64,000 nucleotides of DNA, from assembly GCA_015075515.1 (NCBI GenBank), contig JABTUE010000001.1, positions 248,001 to 312,000 of the forward strand, in the 5' to 3' direction. Position 1 is the stretch's first letter; the number at the start of each line of letters is the position of its first letter. Source of the DNA: Planctomycetota bacterium (lineage in GTDB: Bacteria; Planctomycetota; UBA8742; UBA2392). A program made the translations under genes and the position numbers. Below are positions 1-7,267 of this stretch, in pieces. The notes beneath the pieces were generated by a model. It saw only the letters and a list, made by a program, of their open reading frames with translations, did no database searches and was not told the origin of the DNA.

Positions 1-890
1 GCCGGGTTGGGGTGCGCGCTGATTTCAATGCCGCCGGCGCTGACCAGCGCGCGCTGGCGGAACGCCACGGTCCGGTCGCCGACCACAGCCTGGCCGAAGC
101 TGGGCTCAATCACCACGCCGGTGCCGGTGCGGCGCAGGGTCAGGCCGCCGCGGCGCACGCGCAGCGGCACGTTGTGCACGCGCGAGCTGACCTGGCGGTC
201 GCCGCTTTCCAGGTACAGGTCGCCGTCCACGGGCTCAAGGTTGGGCACGCCGTCGGCGTCCACGTCGCTCAGGCGCGCGCGGGCGCCCGGCGGCAGCACC
301 GCCGTGCCGCCGCCAACCTGAAGCACCGCGTGGGTGTCGGCCGGGGCCTGCACGGTCGCGGGCAGAATCACCGCGCCCTGCACGCTGGTTTCCTCGCGCA
401 CCGCGCCGGCGCCGTCGGTCAGGCGCAGCTTGCCGTTGCTGTAGGCCACCACTTCGGCGCGCGGGCGGGTGTCCTGTACCACCGGGGGTGTGGCTTCGGG
501 GCCGTTGCCCGTGGCGATTGGCGGCACAAGCGGCGCTTCGGGCGGGTTGATGAAGCTTGCCGCCACCACCAGACCCAGCGCCAGCACCACCGCCGCCGCC
601 GCGGCGATCCAGGTGCCCAGCGGCCGCGAGGGCAGGGCGTGAACCGGGGCTTCGGCCGCGGTTTCGGCGGTGTCCAGCGCGCCAATCACGCGGCGGGTGA
701 AATCCGCCGGCAGCGGCGCCAGACCCGCCAGCAGCGACACGCCCTCGTGGGCGCGGCGCAGCGATTCAAACAGCGCGCGCAGATCGGCGTCGGTGGCCAG
801 CGCGGCCTCCAGGCGCTCCTGTTCGGCGGCGTCCAGGTCGCCGTCAAAGTGGCGCGAGCACAGCAGTTCCAGTTCTTCGCGGGCTGACAT
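1..890 (-). CDS. Anti-sigma factor / FecR-like membrane protein (3' end outside window)
   Basis: The gene reads leftwards from an ATG at 890 and runs off the window edge after about 296 codons with no stop. Residues 1-75 are acidic and helical (FDGDLDAAEQERLEAAL), like the cytoplasmic sigma-binding end of anti-sigma factors. One membrane segment follows at about residues 94-115 after the Trp-94 codon, then a Pro-rich spacer and a beta-rich extracytoplasmic part with FecR-like features (a Val/Gly-rich strand repeat and GDLYLESGDRQVSS). The start lies 3 nt after the stop of the ECF sigma gene, so the two are almost certainly translated together. The likely role is to hold the sigma factor at the membrane until a signal arrives; the signal is unknown. 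The membrane topology is clear; the FecR assignment is inference. Confidence 0.7.
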   Translation of the reverse strand, partial: MSAREELELLCSRHFDGDLDAAEQERLEAALATDADLRALFESLRRAHEGVSLLAGLAPLPADFTRRVIGALDTAETAAEAPVHALPSRPLGTWIAAAAAVVLALGLVVAASFINPPEAPLVPPIATGNGPEATPPVVQDTRPRAEVVAYSNGKLRLTDGAGAVREETSVQGAVILPATVQAPADTHAVLQVGGGTAVLPPGARARLSDVDADGVPNLEPVDGDLYLESGDRQVSSRVHNVPLRVRRGGLTLRRTGTGVVIEPSFGQAVVGDRTVAFRQRALVSAGGIEISAHPNP

Positions 891-893
891 GGT

Positions 894-1436
894 TTACTCC
901 GGCGCGAACGCCTCCAGCTTTTCCGCCAGTGCCTTGCGCGCGCGCAACAGAATCATGTGCACCGCGCCTTCACTGACACCCAGGACCTTGCCGATTTCCC
1001 TGCCTCGCTGCTTGTCAAAGTAGTGCAGCAACAACGCGTCCCGGTAATTCTCGGGCAGTTCCTCAATCGCCCGTCGCACCGCGTCCACTCTCTCGTTCGT
1101 GATCGCGGCCAAGGCTCCGCTTTCACGTCGTTCCGGCGAGGCCTCCAGCAGCTCGAGGTTCGCCACTTCTTTTTTCCGCCGCCGCGCCAGGTTCAGCCCG
1201 ATGCCGATCACCCAGGACCGGAAACTGGCGGGCTTTTCCAACCGGGCCAGTGTTGTCCAGGCCGTGATGAAAGCGTCCTGGGTCACTTCCTGGGCGCGCT
1301 CGGGGTCGCCCAGCCGCGCCAACAGGTGGCCGTAAACCCCATTTTCATAACGACTTACAAGTACCTCATAGGCCCGGCGGTCGCCGGATCGGGCCCGCAG
1401 CACCAGCGCATGCGTGTCTTCCGATCCGTCGCCCAT
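894..1436 (-). CDS. RNA polymerase ECF-type sigma-70 factor
   Basis: The 180-residue protein has the usual ECF length and two-domain layout. Region 2 spans about residues 20-90, with RYENGVYGHLLARLGDPERA and the DAFITAW core-binding and -10 recognition helix. Region 4 spans about residues 118-172, with ELPENYRDALLLHYF followed by the helix-turn-helix GREIGKVLGVSEGAVHMILL. There is no region 1 or 3. It precedes the anti-sigma/FecR-like gene by 3 nt on the same strand, the standard arrangement for a membrane-controlled sigma factor. It probably directs transcription of its own operon and others, but no matching promoter motif was identified. Confidence 0.93.
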   Translation of the reverse strand: MGDGSEDTHALVLRARSGDRRAYEVLVSRYENGVYGHLLARLGDPERAQEVTQDAFITAWTTLARLEKPASFRSWVIGIGLNLARRRKKEVANLELLEASPERRESGALAAITNERVDAVRRAIEELPENYRDALLLHYFDKQRGREIGKVLGVSEGAVHMILLRARKALAEKLEAFAPE

Positions 1437-1536
1437 CTGCCGTCCTTAGTCACGGGGCAGGCCCGCGCCTCACGCACAATTGCGGGTGTTTCTAGCAAGC
1501 GCCGGCCCGCAAGTCACAATGGCGCCGGAGATTCCC

Positions 1537-2580
1537 ATGAAACATCTGTGCTGGCTGCTGGCCCTGTGTCTTGCGGCGGCCTGTTCGGGCGACAAGGGCA
1601 GCGGTTCCGGTTCAGGCGGCGGTTCAAGTTCAAGTTCTTCTTCCGGCGATTCGGGGCCGGCGGCGGATGCCCCCAGCCCCCAAAGCAAGGTTCCCGTGAG
1701 CGACACGTTGACCGGCAAGGAACTTCAACCCGGCGTGCAGTACGAGGCCGGCGAGCGTATTCAGGTTCCTTCGCTGGGCGCGTCGTTTGTCGTGCCCCCG
1801 GGCTGCGTGGCGGCCTATCCGCCGGGCGGTCTGGCCATGATCGTGCGCGACGCCTCCAAGCCGGGGCTGGGGCTGGTTCTGTTGCAGACAGGCATGACTA
1901 AGGACGGGTTGCGCAAGCTGCTGGAACAGCCGCTGGACCTGAACAGCCTTGAACAAGGCCTGGTGCTGCAGGCCCGCGGCGAGATTGAGGAACAGGGCGA
2001 CCGGCTGACCCGGCGCTTCAGCAACGGGTTTTACACCACCGATGTGACGGGCATTGTGGCGCCGTACAGCTTTGCCGGGTTCAGTTACCTGGTGCCCGAA
2101 GCAGACGCCGAGCGCGGCCGCGCGCTGGTCAAGGCCATGGCCGACAGCGCGAAGTTCGCCAAACCGAAAAACGACGACCTGCGCAAACAGTGGAACGACG
2201 GACTGAAGGGCAAGTGCCTGCATGTGTTCAAGTACCGCGGCAGCGGCTACAGCAGCGGCGGCAGCAGTTGGTCCAGCGAGACCAACCGGTACTGGCACTT
2301 CGGCAGCGACGGCACGTACATTTACAGCGGCCGCACCACCAACAGCGCCAGCGTCGAGGTGAAAGACGGACTGGGCAACCCCAGTGTCAGCGGCGGTTTT
2401 GCCGCCGATAACGACAACGACCACGCCGGCAGGTGGAAGCTGGAGTTCAACCTGGTGGGGGCGGTGCTGGTTCTGGAAAGCAGCCAGGGCACCGTGCGCG
2501 TGCACACGCTGGCCTACAACGGCCGGGTGTACATTGACGGCGACGAGGCTGGCGTGAGCCCCAGCCAGTACAAGCAGTAG
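1537..2580 (+). CDS. Exported lipoprotein of unknown function with Ser/Gly linker
   Basis: The ATG at 1537 is chosen over an upstream in-frame start because GGAG lies 6 nt before it and translation begins directly with a signal peptide, MKHLCWLLALCLAAACSG, whose Cys-16 is a plausible lipidation site although the lipobox is not ideal. A Gly/Ser-rich linker covers about residues 20-42. Two globular parts follow: one at about 60-210 with mixed alpha/beta character, and a C-terminal beta-rich part at about 225-347 rich in Gly, Ser and Tyr (YRGSGYSSGGSSW, HFGSDGTYIYSG) that resembles a lipocalin-like barrel. It is transcribed divergently from the sigma operon. No family was recognised. Confidence 0.75.
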   Translation: MKHLCWLLALCLAAACSGDKGSGSGSGGGSSSSSSSGDSGPAADAPSPQSKVPVSDTLTGKELQPGVQYEAGERIQVPSLGASFVVPPGCVAAYPPGGLAMIVRDASKPGLGLVLLQTGMTKDGLRKLLEQPLDLNSLEQGLVLQARGEIEEQGDRLTRRFSNGFYTTDVTGIVAPYSFAGFSYLVPEADAERGRALVKAMADSAKFAKPKNDDLRKQWNDGLKGKCLHVFKYRGSGYSSGGSSWSSETNRYWHFGSDGTYIYSGRTTNSASVEVKDGLGNPSVSGGFAADNDNDHAGRWKLEFNLVGAVLVLESSQGTVRVHTLAYNGRVYIDGDEAGVSPSQYKQ

Positions 2581-2600
2581 CCGCGCCGGCGGTTTCGGCC

Positions 2601-4640
2601 TTACCACGTCACCAGGGCTTCCACGCCGGCGATCACGTCGGCCTTCTGGGGCAGCACGGCGTTTTCCAGCGGCTTGGCGTAGGGCACGAAACTGTCCCTG
2701 GCGGCCACGCGTCTGACCGGCGCGTCGAGCAGCTCAAAGGCGTCTTCCATGATGCGGGCACTGATTTCGGCGCCAAAGCCCATGGTGATGGTGTCCTCGT
2801 GCAGCACCAGGCAGCGGCTGGTCTTTTTGATGCTTTCGAACACCAGTTGGCTGTCCCAGGGCAGAATCGTGCGCAGGTCAATGATTTCGACTTCGATGCC
2901 CTTGTCCTCCAGTGTGCCGGCGGCATCAATCGCGATATTGACGGTGTTGCCCCAGGTCACCAGCGTGACGTGCTTGCCCTGGCGCACGATGCGGCCCTTG
3001 CCAAACGGCAGCAGATAGTCTTTGTCGGGTTCGGGGCTCTTGCTGCGTTCCTGGCGGTACAGGTTCTTGCACTCCATGAACAGCACCGGGTCCTGGCCGC
3101 GGATCGCAGCTTTCAGGAGACCCTTTGCATCCGCCGCATTGGACGGCATGGCTATCCTTAAACCCGGGCGGCTGGCGAACAGACCCTCAATGCACTGGCT
3201 GTGGTACATCGCGCCCTGGATGTAGCCGCCCACGGGCACGCGAATCACCATCGGCGCGGGCCAGTTGTTGTCGCTGCGGTAGCGCGCGGTGGCCACCTCG
3301 TTCACGATCTGCATCATGGCCGGAAAGATGTAGTCACCGAACTGGATCTCGACCACGGCCTTGCGCCCGGGCTTGTAGCTGTAGCCCAGACCGGTACCGA
3401 CAATCGTGGCTTCGGCCAGCGGGCTGTTGAACACGCGCCTGGCGCCGAATTTCGTGCTCAGGCCCTTGGTGGCCCCGAACACGCCGCCCTTGCCGTCCTG
3501 GACATCCTGGCCCCAGCACACCAGGTGCGGGTCGCGTTCGAATTCCTCGTGCAGGGCGTGGTTGATGGCGTCAATCAGCGTGACAGGGTCGCCTGTGGCG
3601 GCCGGGGCGGCCGCGGTTCCGAGAATCGTGTTGTCCGGGCCTTCGTAAAAAACGTTGCGGGCGGCCTGGCTGGGGTCAGGGTGCGGGGCCTGTTCGGCGC
3701 GTTCGGCGCTGGCGTCAATGTCGGCCTTGATCTGTTCTTCCAGGGCGACCAGTTCGTCTTCTTCGGCCACGCCGTTTTCGATGATCCACTTGCGCAAAAT
3801 GGTGATCGGGTCGCGTTTGGATTCCTCGGCGATCTGGGCGTCGGTCATGTACAGCTTGCGGTTGTCGGACGACGAATGGCCCCACAGGCGCACCACCTTG
3901 CTGACCACAATTGCCGGGCCCTTGCCGCTGCGGCACCATTCGTGGGCCTGTTTGAAGGCCTCGTAACTGTCAAACAGACTGCACCCGTCGGGCGCAAAGA
4001 TGCCCAGGTTGGCGTAGCCCTTGACCATCTGCTCGATCGGCTGGGCGCGTTCCTGGCTGCTGTGAGTGGATATGCCGTAGTTGTTGTCTTCCACGTGAAA
4101 GAGCACGGGCAGCTTGTGGATGGTCGCCCAGTTCAGGCCTTCGTGGAATTCGCCCTGGGCGCAGGTGGCGTCGCCGCTGCTGACGTAGACCACTTCGTCT
4201 TCGCCGTCGAGTTTGATGCCGTAGGCGCGGCCGCCGGCCTGCAGCCACTGGGTGCCGACGCAGCTTGACTTGTTGATGATGCGCAGCTTTTTGTGGCCGA
4301 AGTGGCTGGGCATCTGGCGCGAGCCGCTGTTGGGGTCGCCTTCACGGGCCATAAACCCTGTGAAGATTTCCTCTGTGGTCATGCCCAGACCCAGCACATA
4401 GGTCAGGTCGCGGTAATGGCAGATGGACCAGTCGCGGCCGGGGCGCAGCACCATGCTGGCGGCCACCAGCGCGGCCTCGTGGCCCGGCCCGCTGATCTGG
4501 AAGCTGCCGCCCTTGGACTGGCGCAGGATGATGCTGCACTTGTCCTCGGTCTTGCGCGAGGTGACCATGGTGCGGTAGGCGCCCAGGATCTGTTCGGGCG
4601 AAAGTCCCTTGGTGTCCTTGCTGCGTGCGGTGCGAGGCAT
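2601..4640 (-). CDS. 2-oxoacid dehydrogenase E1 component, fused alpha and beta subunits
   Basis: This 679-residue protein joins the E1-alpha domain (about residues 15-325) to E1-beta (about 350-679) of branched-chain or acetoin-type 2-oxoacid dehydrogenases. The alpha half carries the thiamine-diphosphate motif, GDAT at about 156-159 through DNNYGIS at about 185. The beta half has NSPLAEATIVG, EIQFGDYIFPA and the C-terminal HEDTITMGFGAE. It would decarboxylate a 2-oxoacid such as 2-oxoisovalerate and pass the acyl group to a lipoyl E2. No E2 or E3 gene is nearby. The ATG at 4640 is preferred over one at 4694 because GGAG sits 6 nt upstream. Which 2-oxoacid it uses cannot be told from sequence alone. 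Confidence 0.92.
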   Translation of the reverse strand: MPRTARSKDTKGLSPEQILGAYRTMVTSRKTEDKCSIILRQSKGGSFQISGPGHEAALVAASMVLRPGRDWSICHYRDLTYVLGLGMTTEEIFTGFMAREGDPNSGSRQMPSHFGHKKLRIINKSSCVGTQWLQAGGRAYGIKLDGEDEVVYVSSGDATCAQGEFHEGLNWATIHKLPVLFHVEDNNYGISTHSSQERAQPIEQMVKGYANLGIFAPDGCSLFDSYEAFKQAHEWCRSGKGPAIVVSKVVRLWGHSSSDNRKLYMTDAQIAEESKRDPITILRKWIIENGVAEEDELVALEEQIKADIDASAERAEQAPHPDPSQAARNVFYEGPDNTILGTAAAPAATGDPVTLIDAINHALHEEFERDPHLVCWGQDVQDGKGGVFGATKGLSTKFGARRVFNSPLAEATIVGTGLGYSYKPGRKAVVEIQFGDYIFPAMMQIVNEVATARYRSDNNWPAPMVIRVPVGGYIQGAMYHSQCIEGLFASRPGLRIAMPSNAADAKGLLKAAIRGQDPVLFMECKNLYRQERSKSPEPDKDYLLPFGKGRIVRQGKHVTLVTWGNTVNIAIDAAGTLEDKGIEVEIIDLRTILPWDSQLVFESIKKTSRCLVLHEDTITMGFGAEISARIMEDAFELLDAPVRRVAARDSFVPYAKPLENAVLPQKADVIAGVEALVTW

Positions 4641-4785
4641 GAGCGGCTCCGGGTTGTGCGGGCTGATTGTGTCCGGTAAGGCCGGCCGGGTCAAATGGGG
4701 CCCGGAAAATGCCGGTTACGGTTTACCGGTTTCGGGAAAGGCTGTTCCCCAAACCCGCAACCCCAACCCGCGGTTGCCGCCCTGA

Positions 4786-7071
4786 TTATTTGCTCAGGCT
4801 TGCGTACTCGGGAATTTCGCTCAGGTTGATGCCGGCCACGCTGGCGGCTTCCTTGACCGCGCCGGTGAACTCGTTGTCTTCCTGCAGGTCCACCTGGCCG
4901 ATCCGTCCGGCCAGACGCTGGCGCAGTTCCTGGCGCACCAGATAGCGCAGTTCCTCAAGCCCGGTGTGCAGATCCAGTTTCTTGTGCAGTTCGTCCAGGC
5001 CGGGGTAGGCCGCGGTGTTGCGGCCGTCGGCGCGGGCCAGTTCGGCCAGCTTGTCTTCGCCCAGGGTCTTGGCCAGTTCGGCAAAGTAGGCGGCAAAGGC
5101 CGGGTTTTCCCGGGCGCTTTCGAACTCGTCGTAGATCCAGCCCTCGAAACTGCGGGGCTTCAGCACGACATCGGGCTCCACGCCGCGGTCGTACCAGGGC
5201 ATCTGGGAAACCGGCCCCATGTAACGCGCCACAGTCAGCAGCAGCGCGGCTTCTTTTTTGTCTTCGACCAGTTCGGCGGCCTTGAGCGGTATCAGTGTCT
5301 GCACGATCGAGCGCCCGAAGGTTTTCTGGCCGGTGACGCGGGCGCGCCTGTGTTCCTTGAGTGCGCCGGCCAGAACCTCGGCGGCGTCGCAGGTTCCGCC
5401 ATTGACCAGCGCCAGCAGGGGCAGGCGCGTGTCGCCGTCGGTTGTGGTGCGGTATTCGGTGCGGGGCGCCAGTTCCTCGCTGCGGCCGAAGCTGAAGGTG
5501 ACCAGCGTGTCTTTGGGCAGAAAGTTGCCCGCCACCTGGGTCGCGGCTTCGATGCTGCCGCCGGCGGCGTTGCGCAGGTCCAGAATCAGGGCCTTGGCGC
5601 CGTCGGACTTGAGCTTGGCCAGGGCCTCGCGCACGCGCGCGGGGGCAGACGCCCCGAGTTCGGCCACATGGATCATGCCGATCGCGCCGGGCAGCATTTC
5701 ACTGGTGACAGGTTCAACCCGGGTTTCGGCGTGGGTCAGGTGAACCCAGCGCGCCAGCAGCCAGCCGTCGCGCATGATCTGAAGTCCCACGGTGGTGCCG
5801 ATCGCGCCCTGAAGCTGGGTCAGCGATTCGTCCAGCGGCAGGGCCTGGAACGACTTTTCCTCGTCGGGCAGTTCCAGTTTGTTGGCGCGCAGGTCGTGCA
5901 CGGTCTGTTCGGTAGCGCCGCGCAGCACGCGGTAGATGCGGTCGCCCGAGGCAATGCCCGCGCGGTCGGCGGGGCTGCCGGGCACGACACTCAGCACGCG
6001 CGTCAGGCGCACCTGGCGGTTGGGCTGAAGCCGCGCGCTGCCAAGGTTCAGGCCCAGCGTGGGCACGGCAAAACGCGACAGCTCGCCCGCGTCGCGCAAC
6101 TGCCCGTCCTCGAGCAGGCAGGTGTACGGATCAAGGCCGTCCAGCATGCCGTTGGCCGCGGCGTACAGCAGTTTGCGGCCGGAAATCAGGTCGGGGTAGA
6201 TGAAGCGTTCCTTGAGCATCTTTTCCACGCTGTCCAGCAGCCGGGTGTCAATCTTTTCGACTTTGGGCTGGCCGGGGTGTTTGCCCTCAATCGCGGCCTC
6301 AAGCCGCCGGATTGCCTTTTCGTAATCCAGCGCGCGGCGGGCGGTGCGGCCGCGCAGGGTGGGCTCTTCGGCCAGTTGTTCCAGAATCGGCTTGGCATCC
6401 GAGGTAAGCTGGTTGATCTCGCCCAGCGCCAGCGCGGCGATGATGCGGAAACTTTCGTTGCCGCTGGACAGCAGATCGCGCAGCACCCTGGTGGCGGCCG
6501 GGTCGCGCGCGCTGCGCCACAGCGCCACGGCCAGTTGCACCTTGACCTCGGGGTCGAACACCTTTTCGTTGAGCGACTTGCGCAGCAACTGTTCGTGGCG
6601 TGTGCTGGCCACGGCGCCCAGCACCTCGGCCGCCGAAACCCGCGTGGCCGTCGCGCCCTGGCCCTCGACAATCGCCAGCAGACCCTGCACCGCCGGGTCC
6701 CAGCCCTCAAGCGTCCACAGCGCGCGCAGGCCGGCAATCCGCGGCAGTTCCGGCAGCTTGCCCACGGCGGCCTCAAGCTCGGGCCGCACGTCCTTGCCCA
6801 GGTCTTCAATCGCCTCGGCCAGTTTGAAGGCCTCGGCCAGGTTGCCCGCCTTTTCCAGCCGGCCCAGCAGTTCCTGCAACTGCTTGACCAGCGCGTCGCG
6901 GCTGGCCTTGCGCGCGGCCTCGGCGGTGCCGCTGTTGTCGGCCTGGACAAAGGCGTTTTCGTGCACCTGACCGGAGACCGGGGTGGGGGCGGGTGCCGGT
7001 GTTTCGCCCTGGCGCGAGCAGGCGGCGAAAACGGCAAGGGCAAACAGGGCAAGACAAAGGCGCGACTTCAT
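4786..7071 (-). CDS. HEAT-PDZ-S41 lipoprotein, probable catalytically dead protease
   Basis: The protein has 761 residues. The signal peptide ends in VFAAC, giving lipid attachment at Cys-18. Residues about 50-270 are alpha-helical HEAT-like repeats. A PDZ-like domain follows at about 340-400 (VVPGSPADRAGIASGDRI), then an S41/C-terminal-processing-protease domain at about 460-650 (LILDLRNAAGGSIEAA, LALVNGG, KTFGR, DRGVEPDVV). In active CtpA/Prc enzymes the nucleophile lies in SASASE and the general base is Lys in TFGKG, 25 residues on. Here these positions are Asp-562 (TCDAAE) and Arg-587 (TFGR), at the same spacing. The fold appears intact but serine-lysine catalysis should be impossible, so a binding or scaffolding role outside the cytoplasm is more likely. 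Confidence 0.85.
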   Translation of the reverse strand: MKSRLCLALFALAVFAACSRQGETPAPAPTPVSGQVHENAFVQADNSGTAEAARKASRDALVKQLQELLGRLEKAGNLAEAFKLAEAIEDLGKDVRPELEAAVGKLPELPRIAGLRALWTLEGWDPAVQGLLAIVEGQGATATRVSAAEVLGAVASTRHEQLLRKSLNEKVFDPEVKVQLAVALWRSARDPAATRVLRDLLSSGNESFRIIAALALGEINQLTSDAKPILEQLAEEPTLRGRTARRALDYEKAIRRLEAAIEGKHPGQPKVEKIDTRLLDSVEKMLKERFIYPDLISGRKLLYAAANGMLDGLDPYTCLLEDGQLRDAGELSRFAVPTLGLNLGSARLQPNRQVRLTRVLSVVPGSPADRAGIASGDRIYRVLRGATEQTVHDLRANKLELPDEEKSFQALPLDESLTQLQGAIGTTVGLQIMRDGWLLARWVHLTHAETRVEPVTSEMLPGAIGMIHVAELGASAPARVREALAKLKSDGAKALILDLRNAAGGSIEAATQVAGNFLPKDTLVTFSFGRSEELAPRTEYRTTTDGDTRLPLLALVNGGTCDAAEVLAGALKEHRRARVTGQKTFGRSIVQTLIPLKAAELVEDKKEAALLLTVARYMGPVSQMPWYDRGVEPDVVLKPRSFEGWIYDEFESARENPAFAAYFAELAKTLGEDKLAELARADGRNTAAYPGLDELHKKLDLHTGLEELRYLVRQELRQRLAGRIGQVDLQEDNEFTGAVKEAASVAGINLSEIPEYASLSK

Positions 7072-7267
7072 GCATGGGCTCCGGCTTTGGCCACCGCGAC
7101 ATTACCTTATACGGTGGGGACGGGGCGAGGGGGCCGGGGTTTTCGCTGGAATCCGGACTCTGGTACGGGGTTGTTATGGGTTGTGGGGGGGGCGGTCAAT
7201 GGCCGACCGTGGTTGCGAACCCGGCCGCGCGACTTGCCTGTCCTGTAGCGACCGTAAACTGCAAACC

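Noticed and set aside
12..887. Long plus-strand open frame opposite the anti-sigma gene
   Set aside because: Composition is His/Gly/Arg/Ala-rich without a fold or ribosome site; it is a shadow of the minus-strand gene in high-GC DNA.
4966..7248. Long plus-strand frame opposite the S41-like gene
   Set aside because: Antisense shadow with no domain; the minus-strand reading has a signal peptide, PDZ and S41 motifs.
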